From NCBI GenBank assembly GCA_964518335.1, contig CAZFDT010000015.1:1-64000 (forward strand): a stretch of DNA of 64,000 nt, written 5' to 3'. The stretch comes from CAZFDT01 sp964518335 (GTDB lineage Bacteria > Planctomycetota > Phycisphaerae > Phycisphaerales > Phycisphaeraceae). Position 1 is the first letter of the stretch; each line of letters starts with the position of its first letter. The notes below the pieces were generated by a model. The model saw nothing but the letters and a program-made list of their open reading frames with translations. It did not search any database and was not told where the DNA came from. The position numbers and the translations under genes were made by a program. Shown here piece by piece: positions 33,566-44,087 of the stretch.

Positions 33566-36500
33566 TCACTCCGCCTTCGCCGTCGCCGCAGCGGCGGGCT
33601 CGTCGGCGACGTGCAGCTTCTCCGCCGGCACGCGCAGCGACGCCATGTGCTGGTACATCGCGATCCGCCGCGCCGTGGCACGCTGCGCCTCGCGGGCCAG
33701 CATGCGGAAGCGCTGCGGGTCCTGCTTCTCGACCATGCGGAAGCGCGTCTCGCTGCGCATGTACTCGCTGACCGAGCCCTTGGGGTTCTTGAAGTCGAGC
33801 TCCAGTGGCGGCTCACCCGTCTCCAGCTTCCTCGGGTCGAAGCGGTAGAGGGGCCAGACGCCCGACTCGACCGCGGCCTTCTGCTGGCTCATGCCGTGCC
33901 GCATGTCGTACCCGTGGGCGATGCAGTGGCTGTAGGCGATGATCAGCGACGGGCCGGGGTACGACTCGGCCTCGCGGAAGACGCGCACGGTCTGGTTGTC
34001 GTTGGCGCCCATGGCGATCGAGGCGACATAGACGTGGCCGTAGCTCATCGCCATGAGGCCCAGGTCCTTCTTGTCGGTGGCTTTGCCGGAGGAGGCGAAC
34101 TTGGCGGCGGCGCCGATGGGCGTGGCCTTGCTCGCCTGACCACCGGTGTTGCTGTAAACCTCGGTGTCGAGCACGAGCACGTTGACGTCGCGGTTCATCG
34201 ACAGCACGTGATCGAGCCCGCCGTAGCCGATGTCGAACGCCCACCCGTCGCCGCCGAGCAGCCACACGCTCTTCTTGCAGAGGTAGTCGGCGAGCTGGTG
34301 GAGACGTTTGGCCAGGCCCTCGTGGCCGCCGTTGACGCCGACGAGTTTCTGGCGCAGCTCGGCGATGCGGCGGCGCTGGGCGTCGATGGAGGCGTCGTCG
34401 AACTGATTGGCGTGGAGGATGGCATCGACGAGGACCTGGCCGACCTGCGGGGCCAGGAGCTGCAGCAGGTCGCGGGCCAGCTCGCCGAGCTGATCGACGG
34501 CCAGGCGCATGCCCAGGCCGAACTCGGCGTTGTCCTCGAAGAGCGAGTTGGCCCACGCCGGGCCGCGGCCGTCGCCGTTGGTGCAGTAGGGCGTCGTGGG
34601 CAGGTTCCCGCCGTAGATGCTCGTACACCCGGTGGCGTTGGCGATGAGCACGCGGTCGCCGAAAAGCTGCGTCATGAGCTTGATGTAGGGCGTCTCGCCG
34701 CACCCGGCACAGGCGCCCGAGTACTCGAACAGCGGAAGCATGAACTGGCTGCCCTTGGCGTCGATGCGGGTGATCTTCTCGCGCGGCGGGTCGGGGATGT
34801 CCAGGAAGAAGCTGTAGTTCTTCCGCTTGTGCTCCAGCAGCGTCGTCACCGGCTCCATGTTGATGGCCTTGTGACGCGGGTTGCTCTTGTCCTTGGCGGG
34901 GCAGACCTGCACGCACAGGCCGCAGCCGGTGCAGTCCTCGGGCGCGACCTGGATGGTGTACTTCATCCCGCGGAAGTCGGGGGCCTTGTAATCGCTGCTC
35001 TTGAACCCGTGCGGGGCGTCGTCCAGGTGTTGCGCCTCGTAAACCTTGGCGCGAATCGCCGCGTGCGGGCACACCAGGGCGCACTTGTTGCACTGAATGC
35101 ACAGCGGCGAGTCCCACACCGGCACCTCCGTGGCGATGCGCCGCTTCTCCCACTGCGTCGTGCCCGTCAGGTACGTGCCGTCGATCGGGAAGGCGCTGAC
35201 GGGCAGCAGGTCGCCCTTGCCCTCCATCATCACCGCGGTGACGCGCTTGACAAAGTCCGGCGCTTCCTCGGGCACGGTGGGCATGCGGCCCAGCGGGGCA
35301 TTGACCTCGCGCGGCACGGGCACCTCGTGCAGCCCGTCCAGCGTCGAGTCCACCGCCAGCCAGTTGCGCTTGACCACCTCGTCGCCCTTCTTGCCGTAGC
35401 TCTTCTTGATCGCGTGCTTGATGTGGGCGATCGCCTCCTCGCGCGGCAGCACGCCGCTGATGGCGAAGAAGCACGTCTGCATGATCGTGTTGATGCGCCC
35501 GCCCATCCCCGTCTCACGCGCCACCGACAGGGCGTCGATCGTATAGACCTTGAGCTTGCGGTCGATGATCGTCTGCTGCACCTCGCGGGGCATGTGGTTC
35601 CACACGTCCTTGGGCAGGAACGGGCTGTTGATGAGGAACGTCGCGCCGGGCGCCGCAATGCTGAGCATGTCCAGCTTCTGCATGAACGTCCACTGGTGGC
35701 AGGCGATGAAGTTGGCGCTCGTGATCAGGTAGATCGACTTGATCGGGCGCGGGCCGAAGCGCAGGTGGCTCACTGTCGTGCTGCCGCTCTTCTTCGAGTC
35801 GTAAACGAAGTAGCCCTGGGCGTAGTTGGGCGTCTCTTCGCCGATGATCTTGATGCTGTTCTTGTTGGCGCCCACGGTCCCGTCGGCGCCGAGGCCGAAG
35901 AACACGCAGCGCACCACGTCGTCGGGCTCGATGTCGAACGAATCGTCGTAAGGCAGCGACAGGTGCGTCACGTCATCGACGATGCCGACGGTGAAGTGGT
36001 TGCGTGGCTCGGGGGCGGCGAGGTTGTCGAAGACGCCCTTGACCATGGCGGGGGTGAACTCTTTGCTCGACAGGCCGTAGCGCCCGCCGATCACGCGAGG
36101 CGTCGAGCCGTTGAGATTCGACTCGGCGTACATCGTCACCACGTCCTGATACAACGGCTCGCCCAGGGCGCCGGGCTCCTTCGTGCGATCGAGCACGGCG
36201 ATGCGCTTGACCGTGCGCGGCATCGCGGCGAGGAAATCCCTGGCCGACCACGGGCGGAACAGCCGCACCTTGAGCAGGCCTAGTCTCGCACCCCGTGCGT
36301 TGAGATGATCGATCGTCTCTTCGGCCGTCTCCGCGCCGCTGCCCATCATCACAATGACGTGCTCAGCGTCGGGTGCTCCGACGTACTCGAAGAGCCTGTA
36401 TGCCCGGCCGGTACGCGCAGCGAACTTGTCCATCTCCGCCTGCACCGCCTCGGGGCAACTGTCGTAGAAGCGGTTGCACGCCTCGCGCGCCTGGAAGAAC

Positions 36501-37183
36501 GTGTCGGGGTTCTGGGCCGTGCCCCGGATCTTCGGCGCGTCGGGCGTCAGGGCGCGGTCGCGGTGCGCCGCCACCAGCGACTCATCGATCATGTGGCGGA
36601 TGTCGTCGTCGGTGAGCTGGGCGATCTTGGCGACCTCGTGCGAGGTGCGGAACCCGTCGAAGAAGTGCATGAACGGCAGCCGCGTGCGCAGCGTCGCCGC
36701 GTGCGAGATCAGCGCCAGGTCGTGGGCCTCCTGCACGCTGTTGGAGCAGAGCATGGCGAAGCCGGTCTGCCGGCAGGCCATCACGTCGCTGTGGTCGCCG
36801 AAGATCGACAGGGCGTGCGTCGCCAGCGTGCGCGCCGCCACGTGCATGCAGAACGGCGTCAGCTCCCCGGCGATCTTGTACATGTTGGGGATCATCAGCA
36901 GCAGGCCCTGCGACGCGGTGAACGTCGTCGCCAGCGACCCGGCCTGCAGCGCGCCGTGCACCGCACCGATCGCCCCGGCCTCGCTCTGCATCTGCGCCAC
37001 CCCCGGAACCTGACCCCAGATGTTCTTCTGGCCCTTGGCCGACCACTCGTCAGCGAACTCGCCCATCGGCGACGACGGCGTGATCGGATAGATCACGATC
37101 ACCTCACTGCAACGATGCGCGACCGAGGCGGCGGCTTCGTTGCCGTCCACCGTCATCATGGAGGGGGAAGGGGCTGTGACCAC
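33566..37183 (-). CDS. nifJ: Pyruvate:ferredoxin (flavodoxin) oxidoreductase
   Basis: The enzyme oxidises pyruvate to acetyl-CoA and CO2 and reduces ferredoxin. From the GTG at 37183 (GGAG 8 bases upstream) the single-chain protein has about 1205 residues; ATGs at 37159/37156 are alternatives. Domain order: pyruvate-binding domain with YPITPSSPMGE, gamma domain, two 4Fe-4S motifs (CIQCNKCALVCPHAAIR and CTGCGLCVQVCPAKDKSNP), then the TPP domain with CAGCGETPYIKL and GDGWAFDIGYGGLDHVL, plus the C-terminal proximal-cluster cysteine region. All cofactor motifs look intact. This points to anaerobic or micro-oxic metabolism, or a facultative route. Confidence 0.97.
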   Translation of the reverse strand: MVTAPSPSMMTVDGNEAAASVAHRCSEVIVIYPITPSSPMGEFADEWSAKGQKNIWGQVPGVAQMQSEAGAIGAVHGALQAGSLATTFTASQGLLLMIPNMYKIAGELTPFCMHVAARTLATHALSIFGDHSDVMACRQTGFAMLCSNSVQEAHDLALISHAATLRTRLPFMHFFDGFRTSHEVAKIAQLTDDDIRHMIDESLVAAHRDRALTPDAPKIRGTAQNPDTFFQAREACNRFYDSCPEAVQAEMDKFAARTGRAYRLFEYVGAPDAEHVIVMMGSGAETAEETIDHLNARGARLGLLKVRLFRPWSARDFLAAMPRTVKRIAVLDRTKEPGALGEPLYQDVVTMYAESNLNGSTPRVIGGRYGLSSKEFTPAMVKGVFDNLAAPEPRNHFTVGIVDDVTHLSLPYDDSFDIEPDDVVRCVFFGLGADGTVGANKNSIKIIGEETPNYAQGYFVYDSKKSGSTTVSHLRFGPRPIKSIYLITSANFIACHQWTFMQKLDMLSIAAPGATFLINSPFLPKDVWNHMPREVQQTIIDRKLKVYTIDALSVARETGMGGRINTIMQTCFFAISGVLPREEAIAHIKHAIKKSYGKKGDEVVKRNWLAVDSTLDGLHEVPVPREVNAPLGRMPTVPEEAPDFVKRVTAVMMEGKGDLLPVSAFPIDGTYLTGTTQWEKRRIATEVPVWDSPLCIQCNKCALVCPHAAIRAKVYEAQHLDDAPHGFKSSDYKAPDFRGMKYTIQVAPEDCTGCGLCVQVCPAKDKSNPRHKAINMEPVTTLLEHKRKNYSFFLDIPDPPREKITRIDAKGSQFMLPLFEYSGACAGCGETPYIKLMTQLFGDRVLIANATGCTSIYGGNLPTTPYCTNGDGRGPAWANSLFEDNAEFGLGMRLAVDQLGELARDLLQLLAPQVGQVLVDAILHANQFDDASIDAQRRRIAELRQKLVGVNGGHEGLAKRLHQLADYLCKKSVWLLGGDGWAFDIGYGGLDHVLSMNRDVNVLVLDTEVYSNTGGQASKATPIGAAAKFASSGKATDKKDLGLMAMSYGHVYVASIAMGANDNQTVRVFREAESYPGPSLIIAYSHCIAHGYDMRHGMSQQKAAVESGVWPLYRFDPRKLETGEPPLELDFKNPKGSVSEYMRSETRFRMVEKQDPQRFRMLAREAQRATARRIAMYQHMASLRVPAEKLHVADEPAAAATAKAE

Positions 37184-37327
37184 GGGTGGTGCTCCGTAAA
37201 GAACCGGGATGCGCGCATCCACGATCAGCCGACCGTGGGCTGACATCGAGGATCGCCGGCAGCCGCGGGGCTCGACTGCAGTTCCGTTCCGCCCCCGCGC
37301 CAAGAGGCCCCGGGCGAGGGCTCCAAT

Positions 37328-37355
37328 ATAATATCAGATAAAACAGTCCTATCAA
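37328..37355 (-). promoter_or_regulatory. nifJ promoter
   Basis: Minus strand: -35 TTGATA (37350-37355), 16-base spacer, -10 TATTAT (37328-37333), in a short AT-rich island. Leader of about 140 nt to the GTG start. Confidence 0.6.
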
Positions 37356-37423
37356 GCGTCGCCCGCCACGACCCTTGCTGTCCGGCCCCGGCCGCAACCG
37401 GCTTTCGGCTATCATCCGCGCCC

Positions 37424-38608
<1,185 letters not shown>

Positions 38609-38623
38609 CCCAGGAGCGGCAGG

Positions 38624-39484
38624 ATGCCCGCCGAATCGATCGTCTATCTCAACGGCCAGTTCGTTCCCCGAAGCCAGGCGCATCTGGACATCGACGACCG
38701 CGGCACGCTCTTCGCCGACGGCGTGTACGAGGTCGTCCGCTACTGGAACGGCGTGGGCCTGGCGCTGGACGCCCACGTGCAGCGGCTGCACCGCAGTTGC
38801 ACCGCCATCGACATCGCCATCGCCGACGATCTGACGCGCATCGGCGACCTCTCCAACGAGGTCGTCCGTCGCAACGGCCTGCGCGACGCCGGGGTCTATT
38901 GGCAGGTCACCCGCGGCGTCGCGCCCCGCCGACACGCCTACCCACCCGGACTCACGCCCACCATGCTCGTCGCCGCCTCGCCGGGCGAGCCGTTGGATCC
39001 GCAGGCGACCATCCGCCAGGCCGCCGCCATTCTGCACCCCGACGAGCGCTGGTCGCAATGCTGGATCAAGTCGCTGATGCTGCTGCCCAACGTGCTCGCC
39101 AAGACGCGCGCGGTGCGCGCCGGCGCCGACGAGGCGATCCTGCACCGTCACGGCCGCATCACCGAGGGCACCTCGACGACGGTGTGCGTCGTCCGCGACG
39201 GCGCGCTGTGGACGCACCCGCTCGACGGCTCGATCCTGCCCAGCGTCACGCGCCAGATCGTGCTCGAACTCGGCCGCGGCGACGGCCTGCCCATCCGCGA
39301 GGAGGCCTACCCCACGGCGGAGCTGGACGCGGCGCAGGAAGTGATGATCCTGTCCACGACGACGATGGCGACGGCGATCACACGCGTGGATGGACGTGCG
39401 ATCGGCGACGGCGCGGCCGGGCCGGTCGCCCGGCGACTGCACCGGCTGCTGCTGGATCGCGTCGTCGCCGAATGCCACCCCTGA
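38624..39484 (+). CDS. dat: D-amino acid transaminase (class IV PLP enzyme)
   Basis: The protein has 286 residues of fold type IV. The PLP lysine is Lys149 in CWIKSLMLLPN and the glutamate is Glu181 in RITEGTSTTV. The start VYLNGQFVPRSQAHLDIDDRG and the EVVRYWNG segment fit D-alanine aminotransferase better than branched-chain transaminase. It makes D-Glu or D-Ala for peptidoglycan or degrades D-amino acids. It follows galK after 15 bases with its own AGGAG-like site. Confidence 0.88.
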   Translation: MPAESIVYLNGQFVPRSQAHLDIDDRGTLFADGVYEVVRYWNGVGLALDAHVQRLHRSCTAIDIAIADDLTRIGDLSNEVVRRNGLRDAGVYWQVTRGVAPRRHAYPPGLTPTMLVAASPGEPLDPQATIRQAAAILHPDERWSQCWIKSLMLLPNVLAKTRAVRAGADEAILHRHGRITEGTSTTVCVVRDGALWTHPLDGSILPSVTRQIVLELGRGDGLPIREEAYPTAELDAAQEVMILSTTTMATAITRVDGRAIGDGAAGPVARRLHRLLLDRVVAECHP

Positions 39485-39504
39485 CGAATCGGACAACTGC
39501 AGCA

Positions 39505-40089
39505 CTACGGCGCCTCGAACGCCACGTGCGAACCGCTCAACCCTCGGCTGCCCAGGTAGTCGCTGAGCAGCGCGATATAGCTGGCGGCGACCAGCGGCTC
39601 GTCGGCCAGGCCCAGCTTGCGTCGCACCGCCAGCACCGCCTCGTCGTCGGGGCCTTCGATTTCGACGAAGTCGCCCAGGTGCGGCAGGCGGTCCAGCTCG
39701 ACGTGACAGCCGTCCAGCTCGTAGCGCGTGCGCCGCTTCTCGAAGCTCAGGGTCGCGGCAAATCCCAGCGATTCGAGCAGCGCGGCGGCGGTCCGCGCGT
39801 CGGCGACGACAAGCTCGGTCTCGCTGCGGCTCTTGAGCGGCCCATGCAGACGCGGGCCTTTGTGCGTGATGACCACCTGCCGCCGCCCGGTCCGCTCGTC
39901 CTGCTCGACGCGCACGCGCAGGCCGCGGTCGGCCGCGCGCAGGTCTCGCCCCGGCGTGTCGAAGAACGTGTTGACCTCCAGCAGGTCGGCCACGAACCGC
40001 GCCGCGCCGTCGGCGGCCAGCTTCGCCAGCCGCGCCTCGAGCGCGACGCGATCGGCCAGCCGCATCTTGGCTTCGATCTCCACGGGCAC
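39505..40089 (-). CDS. CYTH-domain protein (class IV adenylate cyclase-like)
   Basis: The protein has 194 residues. The ExExK signature is EIEAK at residues 4-8, counted from the GTG at 40089; a GTG start is supported by AGGGGA upstream. Typical CYTH elements follow: FFDTPGRDL, LRVRVEQDE, VITHKGPR, KSRSETEL, YELDGCHVELDRLPHLGDFVEIEG. The family includes CyaB-type adenylate cyclases and triphosphatases; substrate not determined. Convergent with dat. Confidence 0.85.
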   Translation of the reverse strand: MPVEIEAKMRLADRVALEARLAKLAADGAARFVADLLEVNTFFDTPGRDLRAADRGLRVRVEQDERTGRRQVVITHKGPRLHGPLKSRSETELVVADARTAAALLESLGFAATLSFEKRRTRYELDGCHVELDRLPHLGDFVEIEGPDDEAVLAVRRKLGLADEPLVAASYIALLSDYLGSRGLSGSHVAFEAP

Positions 40090-40149
40090 AGGCTTGCTTC
40101 CCCTAACGCGGGCACGAACCGGCACGTCACCATAGCCACTGTTGCCGGT

Positions 40150-42486
40150 TCAGGCCACGTCGCGCAGCGGCTGGGCCAGCAGCGGCGTATCGAACAGCTC
40201 CTGGCGCAGTGCGTCGAGGCGAATGAGCGTCACCCGCCGGCGTCGGTCGCTCAGGCCCGCCGCGTAGGCCGCACCGTGGTGCATCAGCGTTCCCGGCGAC
40301 AGCAGCAGAGCCAGCGGCGTGGGCAACTGCTGCTGCCGGGCGATGCGGATGAGCAGCCACTGGTCCGACAGGCTCACGCCGGCGTGCTCGGCGACGCGGC
40401 GGAAGACGAGCATGGGCGCCGAGCTGGCCTCGGCGCGATCGCGCAGCTTGCGCATGGAGAGGACGACTAGCAGGAGCATGAGCAGGCCGGCGGCGGCGGC
40501 GATCCAGCCCAGCGACATGGCCGACCCGCCGCGGAAGTGCTCGCCGATGGCCTGCCAGTCCACCTCGGCGGAGGCCTGGGCGAGCACCGGCCAGGCCCAG
40601 CACGCCGCCGCGGACGACGCCGGGGGCGCCTCCGGGGGCGCCGCCGGCGGGTGCAGCGCGTCGATCAGCTCGTGCATCACCCGCTGCGCCCGCTGCTTGA
40701 TCGCCGGCTCGGGATCGGCCACCGCCAGCTCCGCCACGTGCCGCGCCACCTCGACCACGCCCATCGTTTCCACGAGCCACAGGGCGCTGCGGCGATGCTT
40801 GGCGCGGGCGTCGGCGAGCATCTGCGTCAGCGCCGCCAGCGCGTCGCCGGCGCGCATGTCCAGGAGGGCCTTGATGGCGTTGGCGCGGGGCCGGTTGTCG
40901 TCGCGCTGGGCCATCTCGACGAGCTGGCGCACGTGCTGGGTGCTGTGAATCTGCTGCAGGGCCTCGACGGCGTTGGCGCGGACGCGGGCGTCGGCGTCGC
41001 GCAGGGCGGCCTCGAGGGCGGCGCGGGCCTGGGGCGACTCGGCCGAGCCCAGCGCCCGCACCGCCGTGGAGGCGATGCGGCGATCGGCGTGGCGGGACAA
41101 CTGCAACAGTGCGGCATCGAAGAAAGCGCCCTGGTTGAGGTCGGCGATGATCGACAGGCCGCGCACCACCGCCTGGGGATCGGGCGACGCCAGGCGGCGG
41201 CCGATGGACTCGTGGAAGCGTGGGTCGAGCTTGATCAGGGCGCGGCCGGCGGCCAGGCGCTGCGGTCGCGTCAGTTGTGGCCAGCGCTGCCAGAGGCGGT
41301 CGAAACCCAGCGGCGCCAGGTGTCGGCCTGCCAGGTGCCGGACGCGCTCGTGCGGGCCGTTGACCAGTTGAGGCAGCAGCCTCGCCAGCCCGTCCCACCG
41401 GCGCCGCACCAGCTCGCACAGCGCGACGGCGGCGATGGACTCCTCGGCGTCGTCGCAGAACCCGGCGATCGCCTGCCCGAAGTCGCGCGACGGCTGACCG
41501 GCGGTGACGGCGATGAGCTGCCGCAGCGCCGCCAGGCGCGTCATGGCGTCGCCGGCGTGGCGGAGGGCGGTCCATCGCTGCACCTGCACCTCCAGCTCCA
41601 GGGGCAGCGTCGCGGCCCACGCCGGCAGGTGTCGCGTCTGCTGGGGGGGCCACTGCGCCGCCTGCTCGTCGGTGGGCCACAGCGCGTCGGCGTGGGCGGC
41701 CTTGCGAAGCTGGCGGCGCACGCGGGGCAACTGCAGCATGTGCCCGTGGGCCAGGGCCTCGCCCAACGCGCCCCGCGCCTGGCACTGCCGCAGGCCCGCG
41801 ATGATCGAGGGCGACAGCGACGCCACGCCCAGCAGCGGCAGCAGGGCCGCCCGCGCCGCCGGCTCCTCGCCCGCCGCCAGCATGGCCTTGAGCACGCCGC
41901 CGATCGGATTACGCGGGTCATCGAGCTGCGCCACGGCCACCGGCAGCGGCCGCAACGCCAGCCACAGCATCGCCACGGCGACGGCGTCCTGCTCGTGATG
42001 GCGATACAGACGCACGGCTTCCTCGACGGCGGCGTGCAGGTAGGACGCCTCGCCGGCTGACACATCCCGCCGCCGCGCCAGGTCCAGCAGGCACTCGGCG
42101 GCCAGTTGTCGCAGCGCCTCGTCGCCGTGGCGAAGCCGCTCGGACACGAGGTAGGCCAGCTTCATTTCGCCGGTGCGACGGATGATCTCCAAGGCGTTGG
42201 CGACGGCGGGGGGGTGGTTGTGCGGGTCCAACCGGGCCACTTCACGCAAAGGGCGGTACAGATCGGCCACGTGCTGGAGCACCCACTGCCGCGTGTCGGC
42301 GCCGAGCGTGTCGAAGTGAGCGACGAGGGCGGCGGTGCCGGCCGGGTGGTTTCGCCGCACGAGCAGGGCGGCGATGCGGGCCTGATCGTCGGTGTCGGCC
42401 GTGGGCAGGGCGGCGGCGAGGGCCCGGTCCACCGAGGCGTCGGTGACGCGAGCGACCAGGCCATAGATAGCTTCTGTTTTGGCCAT
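40150..42486 (-). CDS. HEAT-repeat protein with one membrane helix
   Basis: The protein has 778 residues. Most of it is a long array of HEAT-like repeats rich in Ala/Leu/Arg, for example AVRALGSAESPQARAALEAA and VRANAVEALQQI. Near ~655-675 lies a single membrane helix (SLGWIAAAAGLLMLLLVVL), followed by a ~100-residue C-terminal domain with a conserved-looking LSLSDQWLLIRIA segment. I cannot assign a function; such scaffolds mediate protein contacts. Topology suggests the HEAT solenoid and the C-domain are on opposite sides of the membrane. Confidence 0.75.
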   Translation of the reverse strand: MAKTEAIYGLVARVTDASVDRALAAALPTADTDDQARIAALLVRRNHPAGTAALVAHFDTLGADTRQWVLQHVADLYRPLREVARLDPHNHPPAVANALEIIRRTGEMKLAYLVSERLRHGDEALRQLAAECLLDLARRRDVSAGEASYLHAAVEEAVRLYRHHEQDAVAVAMLWLALRPLPVAVAQLDDPRNPIGGVLKAMLAAGEEPAARAALLPLLGVASLSPSIIAGLRQCQARGALGEALAHGHMLQLPRVRRQLRKAAHADALWPTDEQAAQWPPQQTRHLPAWAATLPLELEVQVQRWTALRHAGDAMTRLAALRQLIAVTAGQPSRDFGQAIAGFCDDAEESIAAVALCELVRRRWDGLARLLPQLVNGPHERVRHLAGRHLAPLGFDRLWQRWPQLTRPQRLAAGRALIKLDPRFHESIGRRLASPDPQAVVRGLSIIADLNQGAFFDAALLQLSRHADRRIASTAVRALGSAESPQARAALEAALRDADARVRANAVEALQQIHSTQHVRQLVEMAQRDDNRPRANAIKALLDMRAGDALAALTQMLADARAKHRRSALWLVETMGVVEVARHVAELAVADPEPAIKQRAQRVMHELIDALHPPAAPPEAPPASSAAACWAWPVLAQASAEVDWQAIGEHFRGGSAMSLGWIAAAAGLLMLLLVVLSMRKLRDRAEASSAPMLVFRRVAEHAGVSLSDQWLLIRIARQQQLPTPLALLLSPGTLMHHGAAYAAGLSDRRRRVTLIRLDALRQELFDTPLLAQPLRDVA

Positions 42487-42650
42487 GACTTACGCGCCAA
42501 GCGTTCGGGCCGGCACAATCGGCCTGTCAGAGATTATCGGCCTGCCCGCCAACGCCCCTGTAACCCGCAAAATCCCCGTCACATCGCTCGAGAACGTAGA
42601 AAAACCCGCGAAATCGCCTGTTTGGGTCTTTTCTGCCTCCGGCAACCCGC

Positions 42651-42656
42651 TATAAT
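42651..42656 (+). promoter_or_regulatory. -10 element of the gene at 42717
   Basis: A perfect TATAAT with no strong -35, leaving a leader of ~58 nt that includes an AGGG site. No other gene is visible in 42487-42716. Confidence 0.45.
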
Positions 42657-42716
42657 CGGCGTCTCGGTCAGGGGCCGATTTCACGCTGTTCCCCACCAAA
42701 ATCAGGGTTTACGAAA

Positions 42717-43274
42717 ATGAGCATTAGCCATAAGTCCTCCAGTACGCAGCTTTTCCGTCTCATCCTGTACCGCAGGGCGCTCCACCCCGAGCTCTTCGAC
42801 CTGCAGGCCAGACGTTACGACAGGCACGGCGACTACCAGATCGAGTCCTGGATCCTCCCCGCCGGTCACGTCGTCCGTTTCGAGGTCGGCGACCACTGCC
42901 TGACCGAGGTCGTCATCGACCGCGGCGATCATCTGCCCGAGCATGGCCTGGTGTACGCCCTGCCCTGCCTCGGCGAGAAGGACTACGAGCTGGACGCCAA
43001 GACCGACGACATCGCCCACAAGCTCGGCTACGTCACCACGATCCAGACGGAGAACCTCACGGACAACCTGTACCAGGCGACCTACCGCGAGATGCTCGAT
43101 TTCGCCGCGGAAAGCTCGGGCATGATGCACGAGTGGAAGGACGCCGACGGCGTGCCGTGCGTCTCGGTGCTCGACGCCCAGAAGTACCGCAAGGAGTACC
43201 ACATCCAGAGCTACCACCTCCTGGGCGGCAGCGGCATGGTGCTCCGCACGCAGTCGATCTTCGAGGTGAAGTAG
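42717..43274 (+). CDS. Conserved-looking protein of unknown function
   Basis: The protein has 185 residues with no signal peptide or membrane segment, probably cytoplasmic. The composition is that of a soluble alpha/beta protein (IESWILPAGHVVRFEVGDHCLTE, LPEHGLVYALPCLGEKDYEL). I do not recognise the family. It has its own TATAAT promoter and a strong terminator, so it is a monocistronic, probably well expressed gene. Confidence 0.7.
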   Translation: MSISHKSSSTQLFRLILYRRALHPELFDLQARRYDRHGDYQIESWILPAGHVVRFEVGDHCLTEVVIDRGDHLPEHGLVYALPCLGEKDYELDAKTDDIAHKLGYVTTIQTENLTDNLYQATYREMLDFAAESSGMMHEWKDADGVPCVSVLDAQKYRKEYHIQSYHLLGGSGMVLRTQSIFEVK

Positions 43275-43308
43275 GCGCTTGCAGCCAGGCGCTGTTCCCG
43301 CTAGAACC

Positions 43309-43340
43309 AACGCCGTCCAAACCGGACGGCGTTGTTGTTT
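43309..43340 (+). terminator. Intrinsic terminator
   Basis: AACGCCGTCC and GGACGGCGTT form a perfect 10-bp stem around AAACC, followed by GTTGTTT. It ends the gene at 42717-43274. Confidence 0.85.
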
Positions 43341-43386
43341 GGTGGCGGACCGTCCCCTCGCACCCCCTGCCTGCAGGAACCTGCCT

Positions 43387-44076
43387 ATGCCCGCGCTTGC
43401 GCCCGTGAACGCTGTCGATGCCCAAACCGTGCCACACCGCGCCCAGATAGTCGAGCAGATCAGCCGCGCCGGGCTGGTGGCCATCCTTCGCGCCGATTCG
43501 CCAGCGGGTCTGGTCGAGGCGTGCATCGCCCTGCGCGAGGGCGGGGTCGAGGTGTGCGAGATCACCATGACCACGCCCAACGCCCTCGAGGCCATCGGCA
43601 TGGCGCGGCAGCAGATGGGCAAGGACATGCTCGTGGGCGTGGGCAGCGTGACCGACCCCGTGACCGTGAACCGTGCGGTCGAGGCCGGGGCGCAGTTCGT
43701 CGTCTCGCCGGTGACGGTCGAGGAGGTGATCCGGGCGTGCCACAGCAACGGCGTGCCGAGCATGCCCGGGGCGCTGACGCCGACGGAGATCTGGCAGGCG
43801 TCGTGCATGGGCGCGGACGTGGTGAAGGTTTTTCCCGCCAATCACTTTGGCCCGACCTATTTCAAGGACGTGCTGGCGCCGCTGCCGCAGATGAAGCTCA
43901 TGCCCACGGGCGGCGTGACGCGCGACAACGTCGGCGAGTGGTTCAAGGCCGGCGCCGTGGCCCTGGGCGTGGGCTCGTCGCTGGTGAAAAAGGACCTGCT
44001 CAAGGCCAAGGACTGGAAGACGCTTGCCGCCGAAGCCAAGGCGTTCGTCGATGCGGTCAAGGCCGCCCGAGGATAA
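43387..44076 (+). CDS. eda: KDPG/KHG aldolase
   Basis: The enzyme cleaves 2-keto-3-deoxy-6-phosphogluconate to pyruvate and glyceraldehyde 3-phosphate (Entner-Doudoroff and uronate routes). The protein has 229 residues. The catalytic glutamate region is CEITMTTPNALEA, the Schiff-base lysine is Lys147 in ADVVKVFPA, and the phosphate site is MPTGGV. The start at 43387 has an AGGA site. No edd or kdgK gene is adjacent. Confidence 0.95.
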   Translation: MPALAPVNAVDAQTVPHRAQIVEQISRAGLVAILRADSPAGLVEACIALREGGVEVCEITMTTPNALEAIGMARQQMGKDMLVGVGSVTDPVTVNRAVEAGAQFVVSPVTVEEVIRACHSNGVPSMPGALTPTEIWQASCMGADVVKVFPANHFGPTYFKDVLAPLPQMKLMPTGGVTRDNVGEWFKAGAVALGVGSSLVKKDLLKAKDWKTLAAEAKAFVDAVKAARG

Positions 44077-44087
44077 CTGCAGCGATC

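Noticed and set aside
32408..36283. Open frame of about 1290 codons on the plus strand
   Set aside because: It is antisense to the DHODH-like gene and nifJ, both with intact cofactor motifs; the translation is low-complexity His/Arg/Gly.
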